Shown here piece after piece: positions 55,803 to 64,000 of a stretch of 64,000 nucleotides of DNA (the first letter of the stretch is position 1; the number at the start of each line of letters is the position of its first letter). The position numbers and the translations under genes were made by a program. A model generated the notes under the pieces. It searched no databases. It worked only from the letters and a program-made list of their open reading frames with translations, and had not been told where the DNA came from. Source of the DNA: Splendidivirga corallicola (lineage in GTDB: Bacteria > Bacteroidota > Bacteroidia > Cytophagales > Cyclobacteriaceae); contig JAUJEA010000004.1 in NCBI GenBank assembly GCA_030442035.1, positions 496,001 through 560,000 on the forward strand. The letters run 5' to 3'.

Positions 55803-56699
55803 TTATAGCGTCAAATTACCACGACTGGAATTTCGATACGTACCAGGGGCAGTTCCGGTCTTTTTCTTGAAAATTGTATTGAAATAATATTCATTTTGAA
55901 AACCAAGTGAAGTAGCAATTAGCTTGATAGGTTCAATGGTCTGAGATAGCATGAGCTTTGCCTGGTTGATCCTGAGTTGTAGATGATATTGCCCAGGAGA
56001 CATGCCCACATAGGCCTTAAACTCTTTTCGTAATTTGGAGTAGCTGATGCCATGTTGCCTGCTTACTTTATCCCAGTCCATTTTTTCTGAAATTTTCTCA
56101 ATGATGCAGATCTTTACACTCTTAATGAGTTGCTCTGTAGATGAATCAACAGTTTTATTCTTTTCCAGGGATAATATCTCCCCCAGAAGGTGCCAAACTA
56201 TTCCCGAAGCGGATTGCTGGTAGCCTGCCATACCTTTTTTTACTATTTGAAAAATATCCCTATAGAGCTGAACTAATTTTTCATGTACCCCAATTTCAAA
56301 GACCGGCCTGTTTACCGATAAAAACCCTTTTTTCACCATATCATCTATATATGGGCCGTTAATCCCAACATAATATTCCGTCCACCCGGTTTTTTGATTT
56401 GGATAATATCGGTGCAGGACCCCGGGAAACAAGAAAAATACTGAGCCTGCTTTTATATCATACTTAATGTTGTTTTCAGATTCAAAATAACCTTCCCCGG
56501 CGGTAATGTAAATAATCTGGTATTCGGTAACCCTTCTACTTTTCAGAATTGAAAATTGATGGCTCTTCGGATGAAGTAACGGTGGGTAGTTGGAATCTGG
56601 CAAAATGTGTGTATGGCCCAAAGCGGTTATGACAACCCCCCATTTCATATCCGATTCACTGTAAGCAGGATAATTAAAAAAATTTTCTTTCAATATCAT
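55803..56699 (-). CDS. AraC family regulator of the rhamnose cluster
   Basis: The protein is about 298 residues. The N-terminal half is a cupin-type sensor (EYQIIYITAGEGYFESENN, AGSVFFLFPGVLHRYYPN, GWTEYYVGINGP), as in sugar-sensing AraC proteins. The C-terminal ~100 residues hold two helix-turn-helix motifs (WDKVSRQHGISYSKLRKEFK, IKLIATSLGFQNEYYFNTIFKKKTG, TAPGTYR). I use the ATG at 56699 because the earlier ATG at 56720 would put the start inside a perfect palindrome that looks like an operator. It is divergent from the isomerase gene and probably activates the sugar operon. Confidence 0.88.
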   Translation of the reverse strand: MILKENFFNYPAYSESDMKWGVVITALGHTHILPDSNYPPLLHPKSHQFSILKSRRVTEYQIIYITAGEGYFESENNIKYDIKAGSVFFLFPGVLHRYYPNQKTGWTEYYVGINGPYIDDMVKKGFLSVNRPVFEIGVHEKLVQLYRDIFQIVKKGMAGYQQSASGIVWHLLGEILSLEKNKTVDSSTEQLIKSVKICIIEKISEKMDWDKVSRQHGISYSKLRKEFKAYVGMSPGQYHLQLRINQAKLMLSQTIEPIKLIATSLGFQNEYYFNTIFKKKTGTAPGTYRNSSRGNLTL

Positions 56700-56707
56700 T
56701 TTGTATA

Positions 56708-56755
56708 AACTATATATCAATTAGCAGGCTAATTGATTCAATATTAACTATATAT
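56708..56755. promoter_or_regulatory. Palindrome flanked by direct repeats, likely AraC-type operator
   Basis: A perfect 18-base palindrome, CAATTAGCAGGCTAATTG (56718-56735), lies between two exact copies of AACTATATAT (56708-56717 and 56746-56755) spaced 38 bases apart, in the divergent promoter region of the regulator and the isomerase. Confidence 0.65.
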
Positions 56756-56779
56756 TGCCAAAAATATGAAATATTTGAT

Positions 56780-58210
56780 GTGAAAAGTAAATCATATTCT
56801 ATAAAAGTAGGGCTTTTCGGAATTGGATTGGATACCTATTGGCCACAATTTGATGGATTGCTAGACAAGCTCGTGGGTTATCAGGAGCTGATAAAAACTA
56901 AAATTAGCGACTTTGGTGTCGAAGTAGCCGATGCAGGCATGGTTGACAATCCTGTGAAGGCACGAGAAGCGGCTGACTTCTTGAAATCACAGGATGTAGA
57001 AATCGTATTTCTGTACGTTTCCACGTACGCCCTCTCCTCGACAGTGTTGCCCGTGGCGCAAAAACTAAAAGTACCCGTGATCATCCTCAACCTTCAGCCT
57101 ATGGCACAACTGGATTATGAAGCATTTAACAATTTGGGTGACCGGGGCACAATGACGGGGGTCTGGCTGGAAAATTGCCAGGCATGTTCTGTTCCCGAGA
57201 TTGCATCGGTTTTTAATCGCTCGGGCATTCAATACGATTTTGTAACCGGGCATTTGCAGGATGATGAAGCCTGGAATGATATCAAGAGCTGGACTGAAGC
57301 AGTTGCAGTAGCCGCATCGATGCGGAACAACCGTCTGGGTATTTTAGGTCATTACTATAATGGCATGTTGGATGTATACACAGACATAACCAAACAATCA
57401 GCTGTATTTGGCACCCATATCGAGCTGCTTGAAATGTGCGAATTGAAAAAATACCGGGATGAGGTAACCGAAAGTGAAGTGGCTACAAAAATCGAGGAAT
57501 TCAATCGCGCTTTTGATGTTTCGCAAGAATGTGAAATAACAGAAATAGAACGTGCAGCCAGAACATCGGTAGCCTTGGATAAATTGGTAGAAAACCATGA
57601 CCTGGGTTCAATGGCCTATTATTATGAAGGTGAATTGGGCAATGAATATGAAAATATAGTTACCTCGGTAATTGCTGGAAATACTTTGCTTACAGGGAAA
57701 AATATTCCAATTGCCGGTGAATGCGAAGTGAAAAACGCACAGGCCATGAAAATAATGGCAGAGTTCGGTTCGGGAGGATCCTTTTCAGAATTCTACCTCA
57801 TGGATTTTAAAGAAGATGTGGTTATGCTCGGACATGACGGACCGGCTCACTTTGACATTGCAGAAGGCCGGGTCAATTTGGTTCCCCTGCCTGTTTATCA
57901 TGGGAAACCCGGAAAAGGATTGTCCATTCAAATGACCGTAAAACATGGCCCGGTAACCTTGCTGTCAGTAGTAGAAGGAAAAGACAATGTTTTTCTTTTA
58001 GTAGCTGAAGGCGAATCCGTAGAAGGCCCTGTTCTCCAAATAGGAAACACCAACAGTCGCTACCACTTTTCCATCGAGGCAAAACGTTTTATGAATGAAT
58101 GGTCAAAACAAGGTCCCGCTCACCATTGCGCTATCGGAGTGGGACATATAGCTGACAAAATTGAGAAGTTAGGCCGGATACTAAATATCGATGTGATAAG
58201 AATTTGCTGA
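56780..58210 (+). CDS. L-arabinose/L-fucose isomerase family protein
   Basis: The 476-residue cytoplasmic protein starts at GTG 56780. Its fold pattern is that of the FucI/AraA family: an N-terminal Rossmann-like domain (IKVGLFGIGLDTYWPQFDG, VEIVFLYVSTYALSSTVLPVAQ), a middle domain (GILGHYYNGMLDVYTD) and a C-terminal part with metal-site-like acidic and His residues (YYEGELGNEYENI, VMLGHDGPAHF, HHCAIGVGH). It should interconvert an aldose and ketose. Its neighbours point to L-rhamnose or a related 6-deoxyhexose as substrate, but it is not the classical RhaA. Confidence 0.82.
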   Translation: MKSKSYSIKVGLFGIGLDTYWPQFDGLLDKLVGYQELIKTKISDFGVEVADAGMVDNPVKAREAADFLKSQDVEIVFLYVSTYALSSTVLPVAQKLKVPVIILNLQPMAQLDYEAFNNLGDRGTMTGVWLENCQACSVPEIASVFNRSGIQYDFVTGHLQDDEAWNDIKSWTEAVAVAASMRNNRLGILGHYYNGMLDVYTDITKQSAVFGTHIELLEMCELKKYRDEVTESEVATKIEEFNRAFDVSQECEITEIERAARTSVALDKLVENHDLGSMAYYYEGELGNEYENIVTSVIAGNTLLTGKNIPIAGECEVKNAQAMKIMAEFGSGGSFSEFYLMDFKEDVVMLGHDGPAHFDIAEGRVNLVPLPVYHGKPGKGLSIQMTVKHGPVTLLSVVEGKDNVFLLVAEGESVEGPVLQIGNTNSRYHFSIEAKRFMNEWSKQGPAHHCAIGVGHIADKIEKLGRILNIDVIRIC

Positions 58211-58329
58211 TAAAAAGTACCGGTAAGATGAAATTATGAAGCTGTGCCTGACAGAACAAATGACAATCTTATCCGCCCTAAGACCATAAGAATGATTAAG
58301 AGTAACCCAGTATAACAAAATTTATATAT

Positions 58330-61071
58330 ATGAAACGTCTTCTTATTTTACTAGTATTTTTTTCTTCCTGTAACCAGGTAGGTACTAAAAAGGCTATTTT
58401 TTCCGAGTCGGAGAAAATAGCAAAAAGTGATGTTACCCAAAAATTGCGGAAGGGATTTATCAATCCCCCACTTTCATCAAGACCTGGAGCCTACTGGTGT
58501 TGGTTGAATGGTGACGTTACCAAATCATCCATTACTAACGATCTCGAAGAAATGAAGGCCAAAGGTATGGGTAGAGCAGAAATATGGGATGTGGCAGCTG
58601 TACATAATCCAGATGGAGCATATGGTGTCGGGCCTAAATTTTTAGGAGAAGAATCTGTGGACATGATCAAGCATGCCATGTCTGAGGCAAAGCGATTGGA
58701 ATTAAAGCTGGGATTGATAGCATCCAGTGGATGGAATGCGGGAGGGGACTGGGTTACCCCGGATTGGGCATCCAAAGTTCTGTTTCATTCCGAGTTAAAA
58801 ATAAAAGGAGGCCGCAAAATCAACCAATTGGAAATACCGTTTCCCGAAGTTGGGGAAAATTGCCCCAAAAATCAATCGGGAAGACCCGTTTGGTATAAAG
58901 AAGTAGCGTTAATTGCTGTTCCAGACCATCCGGATAAAAAAATAAAATCCATAGATGAGGTAATGGTCCTCAATAAACAGTTTGATGGAAAAGTTCTTAA
59001 TTGGAACGCTCCCGAAGGAAATTGGACCATTATCCGATATATATGCTCCAATACCGGGCAAAGATTGATAGTGCCTAGTCCTAAATCGAGTGGATTGTTT
59101 ATCGATTTTCTGGATCCGCAAGCAACCAGGCGCCATCTGGCCCACATCTTGAGCCGTCTGGGTATTACAAAAGAAAATGCTAAAGAATCGGGGCTGGACT
59201 ATCTGGAATTTGATAGTATGGAACTCGATCATGGCACTCCCTGGACCGATAAAATGGATAGTATCTTTTATGCTCAAAATGGGTACAGTATCGAGCAGTA
59301 CATGCCCATATTTTCAGGATGGGAAATGGAAGAAGGTAATGAGCAGTTTAAATATCATTTTGATAAAACAGTTAGCAACCAGATTATTTTTAGCCATTAC
59401 ACCACAGCGAGGGAATTCCTAAAAGAGTATGATATGGAAATTGTTGCAGAAGCGGGAGGGCCTGGTCCTCCGATATGGAATACCTGTCCCGTGGATGCGC
59501 TCAAAGCCTTGGGCAATGTAAGTGTTCCACGCGGAGAGTTTTGGATACGTCATAGAAACATGTTTTTGATCAAACAAATTGCCAGTGCCTCCCATATATA
59601 CGGATTAGAACATGTAGATGCAGAATCTTTCACTACCTGGAGAAGGTGGAAAGATGCGCCCCATGACTTAAAACCGTATGTTGACCGAGCTTTTTGCGAA
59701 GGATTGAATATGATCACTTTTCACACGTTTGCCAATACCAGGCCTGAACATGGACTGCCCGGCAGAACGTATCACGCTGGATCGGATATAAATCCTACAG
59801 TTACATGGTGGGAGCAGTCTAAGCCATTTATGGATTACTTATCGAGATGTTCGTATATGCTGAAGCAGGGAAAATTTGCAGCTGATGTAGTCTATTACTA
59901 CGGTGACAAAGCACCCAATTTTTTTCCTGAATTTCACGATGTACCTGTTAAACCAGGTTTGGAAGGATTGGATGCGGGATACGATTTTGACCTTGTCAAC
60001 ACAGATGTGCTTCTTAATAGAATGAAAACATCCAAAGGGAAACTGGTCCTTCCCGATGGGATGGAGTATAAATTGTTGGTATTGCCCAACAGAGAAGACA
60101 TTCCCGATGAGGTAGTGAAAAAGGTAGAACAAATGATTGCAGCAGGAGCCAATGTTTTAATTCAAAACCCTCAAATCGCTAAAAATGTAAAAGGGAGTGC
60201 TTATAAGAACATGAGTATAGATGAGGCTTTGGACAGATTGTCCATTTCAAAAGATTTTACCGCCAATACAGAAAAACTGGACTTTATTCATAGGAAGATT
60301 GGAGGAACAGACATGTACTTTATCAGGAATAAAACAGGCCAGCCTATCTCCGATACTTGTGTGTTTAGGGTAAAGAACATACAACCTGAGTTTTGGGATC
60401 CTGTCACTGCCCAACAGTATGAAATCACAGATGCCAAAAGCGTTGATAATAAGACAGAAATAAATCTGCAATTACCCCCTTATGGATCGTGTTTTATTTT
60501 GTTCAATGCACAAAGCGGAGACCTTCCCAATTATGAGCGACAAAAAAATAGTCTTTCCCTGGAAGTCAAGGGCCCGTGGACCCTTTCTTTCCCAAAAGGC
60601 TGGGGAGCCCCTTCATCAATACAACTTGACAAACTGATTTCATGGACCGATCATGATAACCAGGGCGTCAAATATTTTTCCGGAACGGCTTCCTATAAGA
60701 ACAGTTTCAATATTTCCAGAGAAACACTTGATTCTGGTGACCACTTCATCCTTAATTTGGAAGAGGTTTTGGATGTAGCAGAAGTATTTGTCAATGAAAA
60801 ATCTGTCGGGATATTATGGACAAAACCATTTAAGATAGATATTAAAGACTATGTGAAGGAAGGGAATAACAACCTCGAAATAAAAATCACCAATATGTGG
60901 ATAAATCGTTTAACAGGCGATATAAATCTGCCCGAAGATCAAAGATTTTGTAAAACCAATCATCCACCTTTTACTGCACCAGATGATATAGAAGATAAAA
61001 CATACAGGCTTCAAAAATCAGGATTGATGGGCCCTGTGACATTGGAAATTATAGAGACTGATAAAAAGTAA
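58330..61071 (+). CDS. GH106-like alpha-L-rhamnosidase, lipoprotein
   Basis: The 913-residue protein has a lipoprotein signal (Cys14 in FFSSC). The start of the mature part (FINPPLSSRPGAYWCWLNGDVTKSSITNDLEEMKAKGMG) and a long (beta/alpha)8-like region (EIWDVAAVHNPDG, LGLIASSGWNAGGDWVTPDWASKVL, DYLEFDSMELDHGTPW, VAEAGGPGPP, GLEHVDAESFTTWRRW) match GH106-type proteins. A beta-sandwich ends the protein (about 760-900, FVNEKSVGILWTKPFKIDI). It should release terminal L-rhamnose at the cell surface or in the periplasm. Catalytic residues were not assigned. The rhaT gene downstream supports rhamnose as the product. Confidence 0.85.
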   Translation: MKRLLILLVFFSSCNQVGTKKAIFSESEKIAKSDVTQKLRKGFINPPLSSRPGAYWCWLNGDVTKSSITNDLEEMKAKGMGRAEIWDVAAVHNPDGAYGVGPKFLGEESVDMIKHAMSEAKRLELKLGLIASSGWNAGGDWVTPDWASKVLFHSELKIKGGRKINQLEIPFPEVGENCPKNQSGRPVWYKEVALIAVPDHPDKKIKSIDEVMVLNKQFDGKVLNWNAPEGNWTIIRYICSNTGQRLIVPSPKSSGLFIDFLDPQATRRHLAHILSRLGITKENAKESGLDYLEFDSMELDHGTPWTDKMDSIFYAQNGYSIEQYMPIFSGWEMEEGNEQFKYHFDKTVSNQIIFSHYTTAREFLKEYDMEIVAEAGGPGPPIWNTCPVDALKALGNVSVPRGEFWIRHRNMFLIKQIASASHIYGLEHVDAESFTTWRRWKDAPHDLKPYVDRAFCEGLNMITFHTFANTRPEHGLPGRTYHAGSDINPTVTWWEQSKPFMDYLSRCSYMLKQGKFAADVVYYYGDKAPNFFPEFHDVPVKPGLEGLDAGYDFDLVNTDVLLNRMKTSKGKLVLPDGMEYKLLVLPNREDIPDEVVKKVEQMIAAGANVLIQNPQIAKNVKGSAYKNMSIDEALDRLSISKDFTANTEKLDFIHRKIGGTDMYFIRNKTGQPISDTCVFRVKNIQPEFWDPVTAQQYEITDAKSVDNKTEINLQLPPYGSCFILFNAQSGDLPNYERQKNSLSLEVKGPWTLSFPKGWGAPSSIQLDKLISWTDHDNQGVKYFSGTASYKNSFNISRETLDSGDHFILNLEEVLDVAEVFVNEKSVGILWTKPFKIDIKDYVKEGNNNLEIKITNMWINRLTGDINLPEDQRFCKTNHPPFTAPDDIEDKTYRLQKSGLMGPVTLEIIETDKK

Positions 61072-61125
61072 CCGAAAGATTGGACAGGTAGAAATTAATT
61101 GATAATCCAATAGAAAAAACATTTT

Positions 61126-62178
61126 ATGCAAGCAATATTAGGGGTCATATTTCACTCCATTGGAGGGTTTGCAGCTGGAAGTTTTTATATGCCCTACAAC
61201 AAAGTTAAAGAATGGTCTTGGGAAAGTTACTGGATTGTTGGGGGCATATTTTCCTGGCTGATTGTTCCTCTTCTGGCAGCATGGATTACAGTGCCCGTAT
61301 TCATTAAAATTATTGCAGAAATCCCAAGTCAAATCGTGTTTTTTACTTTCATCATGGGCTTACTATGGGGAATTGGCGGTTTGTCATACGGACTTGGAAT
61401 CAGATACCTTGGCATGTCCTTGGGAAATTCAGTTGTCCTTGGTTTCTGTTCGGCATTTGGTGCTCTTGTACCACCTATATACTACAATATAAATCCGGTA
61501 GAAGGTAAGGTGTCCTTTACCGATATGTTGGTTGCATCAGGGGGACAATTGGTTCTGCTTGGAGTGGTTGTTTGCCTTGTAGGTATTGCCATTTTAGGTA
61601 AAGCGGGAATGATGAAGGAGCATGAACTCTCCGGAGAGGAAAGGAGTAAGAGTATTGCTGAATTCAATTTGGTAAAAGGGCTTGTAGTGGCCATACTTTC
61701 AGGGATTCTCAGTTCATTTTTCAATTTTGGAATTGAAGCCGGCAAACCTCTGGCAGATGCAGCTGTGGAAGCAGGACATCATCCACTTTTTCAAAATAAT
61801 GTCACATTTGTTGTCATTCTTTTTGGAGGATTGGTCACCAATTTCGTTTGGACTACTATGCTGAGCATTAAGAATAATTCGTACAAAGATTTTGTCAATC
61901 GGTCAACACCCATAACCAAGAATATTTTATTTTCAAGTCTGGCAGGAACAATTTGGTTTTTCCAATTCTTCTTCTACGGCATGGGGGAGAGCAAATTGGG
62001 CAATGGGGCAAGCTCCTGGATACTACATATGTCGATCATTATTTTAACCGCCAATATGTGGGGGATATATCGCAAAGAGTGGAAAGGTGTTGCTGCCAGG
62101 ACCAAATGGACCGTGGTCTTTGGAATTGTGTTGATTTTATCGTCAGTTGCACTGGTGGGTTTGGGCAATGCGATTTGA
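61126..62178 (+). CDS. rhaT: L-rhamnose/H+ symporter RhaT
   Basis: The 350-residue inner-membrane protein has ten hydrophobic helices and RhaT signatures: HSIGGFAAGSFYMPYNKVKEWSWESYW at the N-terminus, GGLSYGLGIRYLGMSLGNSVVLGFCSAFGAL, SGILSSFFNFGIEAGKPLADAA and FQFFFYGMGESKLGNGASSWILHM. It takes up L-rhamnose, or a related sugar, with protons. It sits between the GH106-like glycosidase and the esterase, 54 bp after the former, and gives the best clue to the cluster's substrate. Confidence 0.93.
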   Translation: MQAILGVIFHSIGGFAAGSFYMPYNKVKEWSWESYWIVGGIFSWLIVPLLAAWITVPVFIKIIAEIPSQIVFFTFIMGLLWGIGGLSYGLGIRYLGMSLGNSVVLGFCSAFGALVPPIYYNINPVEGKVSFTDMLVASGGQLVLLGVVVCLVGIAILGKAGMMKEHELSGEERSKSIAEFNLVKGLVVAILSGILSSFFNFGIEAGKPLADAAVEAGHHPLFQNNVTFVVILFGGLVTNFVWTTMLSIKNNSYKDFVNRSTPITKNILFSSLAGTIWFFQFFFYGMGESKLGNGASSWILHMSIIILTANMWGIYRKEWKGVAARTKWTVVFGIVLILSSVALVGLGNAI

Positions 62179-62293
62179 AACAGATTTGAACTGACCAGTC
62201 CGGATTAGTTTGAAAACGTACAGATTGATTGAAAGCCGTTCAATCTAAAAAGGTATTTCACGGCCAAACCTATATACATTAAAAAATTTAAAA

Positions 62294-63757
62294 ATGTCAA
62301 AAATGGTTAAAGCAGGCCTTACTTTTTTTGTCCTATTGCTCATCGCTCAGCCCCTTTTCGCAGAGATAAGACTACCGGCAATCGTATCCTCCAATATGGT
62401 TTTGCAGCGAAATACCACGGTAAGGCTATGGGGGTGGGCTGAAGTCAACGAAAAAATCACTATTGAGACATCTTGGTCAAGGGATAAAATAGAGACTTGG
62501 GCGGAAGATAATGGCCAATGGAGTGTTTCTGTGGAAACGACCGGTAGTAAATCACCGCAAAATATTTCCATCAGGAGCAACCAATCGGATATTTCGTTAG
62601 ACAACATTTTATTTGGTGAAGTTTGGCTGTGCTCAGGGCAGTCAAACATGGAGCTGCCCTTAAGGGGATATCGGGGAGAGCCCGTCTTTGGGTCCAATAT
62701 GGCCGTTGCAAAATCCAATAATCCCAATTTAAGGTTGTTTACTGTTGAAAGGGCGGGCTCAAAGACGAAACTGGATGAAATAGGTAAACACATTAGTTGG
62801 CAGCAGGCTTCCCCGGAAAGTGTTTCGGGATTCAGTGCAGTGGCCTATTTTTTTGGGCAACAGCTCCAGGAAATTTTAGATGTCCCTGTTGGACTCATCC
62901 ATTCATCCTGTGGGGCCAGTTCTATTGAGGCGTGGATGAGTGAGGAGGCCCTGGTTGGTTTGAAAAAGGTCGACCTCACAGATGTAGATATTTCAAGGAA
63001 TGCCAACCACATTCCTTCGGCCCTGTTCAATGCCATGATAAACCCTTTGGTCCCTTACACAATAAAAGGGGTTTTGTGGTACCAGGGTGAAGGTAACATG
63101 ACCGAACCTGAAATGTACAAAAAACTGTTTCCGGCAATGGTTAAGGATTGGAGGGATAGATGGGGCCTGGGGAACTTTCCATTCTACTTCACACAAATAG
63201 CGCCGTTTATTTACGGAGGCAACGAAGCATTTCAAAGTGTGCAAAACTCCGCTTTTTTTAGGGAGGCCCAATTGCAATGCCTGGACTTGATCCCTGATTC
63301 CGGTATTGCTATTACGATCGACATAGGGGATGATTACTGTATCCATCCTCCCGAAAAGAAAGAAGTTGCCGATAGACTGTTGTTCAATGCCCTTAACCAG
63401 ACCTATGGCTATACCTCCGTGGATCACGCCTCACCAATATTTGTTTCCAGGTCGATTAAGAATGGTGGGATAGTTTTAAGATTTAAAAACGCGGAGACAG
63501 GTCTTTATTCATTTGAAGGTTTGAAGGGATTTGAGATTGCGGGAGCGGATAAGGTGTTTTACCCGGCAACTGCAAAAATCATCAACTCAAACGAAGTTTT
63601 TGTAAAGAGCGATGAAATCACTGAACCGGTAGCGGTCAGATATGCCTGGCGCAATTGGACGGTAGGTACCCTTTACGATATCAATCTTCTGCCTGCATCA
63701 TCATTCCGGACGGATATGTGGGATGATGCCACCATGAAAAAGATGGAAGGAAATTAA
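62294..63757 (+). CDS. Sialate O-acetylesterase-like esterase
   Basis: The 487-residue protein has a signal peptide (to about AQPLFAE), an N-terminal beta domain (LPAIVSSNMVLQRNTTVRLWGWA) and an SGNH-type esterase domain with the nucleophile motif CSGQSNMELP, the block GLIHSSCGASSIEAWMS, GVLWYQGEGNM and a late DDYCIHPPEKKEVADRL (Asp/His region). Such enzymes remove O-acetyl groups from sugars. Given its neighbours it more likely deacetylates a rhamnose-containing plant or algal polysaccharide than sialic acid. It is the last complete gene of the operon in the window. Confidence 0.9.
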   Translation: MSKMVKAGLTFFVLLLIAQPLFAEIRLPAIVSSNMVLQRNTTVRLWGWAEVNEKITIETSWSRDKIETWAEDNGQWSVSVETTGSKSPQNISIRSNQSDISLDNILFGEVWLCSGQSNMELPLRGYRGEPVFGSNMAVAKSNNPNLRLFTVERAGSKTKLDEIGKHISWQQASPESVSGFSAVAYFFGQQLQEILDVPVGLIHSSCGASSIEAWMSEEALVGLKKVDLTDVDISRNANHIPSALFNAMINPLVPYTIKGVLWYQGEGNMTEPEMYKKLFPAMVKDWRDRWGLGNFPFYFTQIAPFIYGGNEAFQSVQNSAFFREAQLQCLDLIPDSGIAITIDIGDDYCIHPPEKKEVADRLLFNALNQTYGYTSVDHASPIFVSRSIKNGGIVLRFKNAETGLYSFEGLKGFEIAGADKVFYPATAKIINSNEVFVKSDEITEPVAVRYAWRNWTVGTLYDINLLPASSFRTDMWDDATMKKMEGN

Positions 63758-64000
63758 AATGACCCAGACTTTTTAGTTTTAAAACAAATTGTTAAGGCTA
63801 GCGGGTATGTTCAAATGGAAAAAACGTTTATAAAGTCTTTGCTTAGCCTGATTTTTTCGAGATGGGAAAGGGATAACTTTTATTCATTGATTGCATATGA
63901 TCAAGGGTGAGGTTCAATCCCATCGATACTTGATGATATTATCCGTCGCTCAACTTTGCGGGCTTTAAAAGAAAATTCCCATTAAGTTTTCATTTATCGT
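63758..64000. other. Right-edge region
   Basis: No complete gene. A 31-codon frame at 63815-63910 begins like a signal sequence (MEKTFIKSLLSLIF) but stops soon; it may be chance. The next cluster gene, if any, starts outside the window. Confidence 0.4.

Noticed and set aside
62347-62793. 148-codon minus-strand open frame
   Set aside because: It is fully covered by the esterase gene on the plus strand, whose motifs are clear; the antisense frame shows none.
62993-63427. 144-codon minus-strand open frame
   Set aside because: It is antisense to the esterase gene, which has intact catalytic motifs there.
63815-63910. 31-codon frame with a signal-like start near the right edge
   Set aside because: It is too short and stops early; it cannot be told from chance without sequence beyond the window.

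Overview
The window looks like chromosomal DNA of a Bacteroidota bacterium, most likely of the order Cytophagales. This is inferred from gene content: TonB-dependent receptors with STN and carboxypeptidase-like N-terminal domains, ECF sigma/FecR pairs, a DUF4249 lipoprotein, a type IX secretion sorting domain, large FtsX/MacB-type permeases with a PadR regulator, mostly weak Shine-Dalgarno signals and a TAnnTTTG-type promoter element. I found no rRNA, tRNA, CRISPR array or intact transposase. 

Layout. 1-3.1 kb: an AraC regulator, an OsmC-type protein and an acyl-CoA dehydrogenase. 3.1-9.9 kb: a macroglobulin/TonB-plug surface protein, divergent from a TonB receptor with its DUF4249 lipoprotein partner. 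10.1-15.5 kb: recQ, rpe and a second TonB receptor. 15.7-19.4 kb is an accessory patch: a small membrane protein, a DUF1272 protein, a 5'-truncated AraC gene, a two-gene Nal1-like serine protease module, a MITE-like element, REP-like hairpins and an ArsC/Spx-like protein. 19.5-24.6 kb: an EamA transporter fused to a monooxygenase-like domain and divergent from a CGNR regulator, a MORN-repeat protein, a secreted helical protein and an array of three ~227-bp repeats. 

24.6-28.2 kb (minus strand) is a sigma/FecR operon whose third gene has an STN domain followed by a repeat solenoid instead of a TonB barrel. 28.5-37.5 kb: an orphan FtsX-type permease, an M28 peptidase and a classical sigma/FecR/TonB-receptor operon. 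37.6-50.5 kb: a T9SS-exported arylsulfotransferase, yaaA, a PadR/permease operon, a GAF-domain protein, a DUF2911 protein, a ChrB_C-AraC fusion and a third permease. 51-54.8 kb looks like a cold- and membrane-adaptation block: a stand-alone N-terminal domain of Bacteroidota cold-shock proteins, a fatty acid desaturase with a missing start codon, a cold-shock protein, a small secreted protein and a fatty acid hydroxylase. 54.9-63.8 kb: a Crp/Fnr regulator and a rhamnose utilisation cluster (AraC regulator, sugar isomerase, GH106-like alpha-L-rhamnosidase, RhaT, sialate O-acetylesterase-like enzyme) that runs towards the right edge. 

The best candidates for something undescribed are the protease module at 17.2-18.5 kb, the sigma/FecR/STN-solenoid operon at 24.6-28.2 kb, and the split cold-shock gene beside a desaturase. 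All functions are inferred by reading the sequence; no database search was run.
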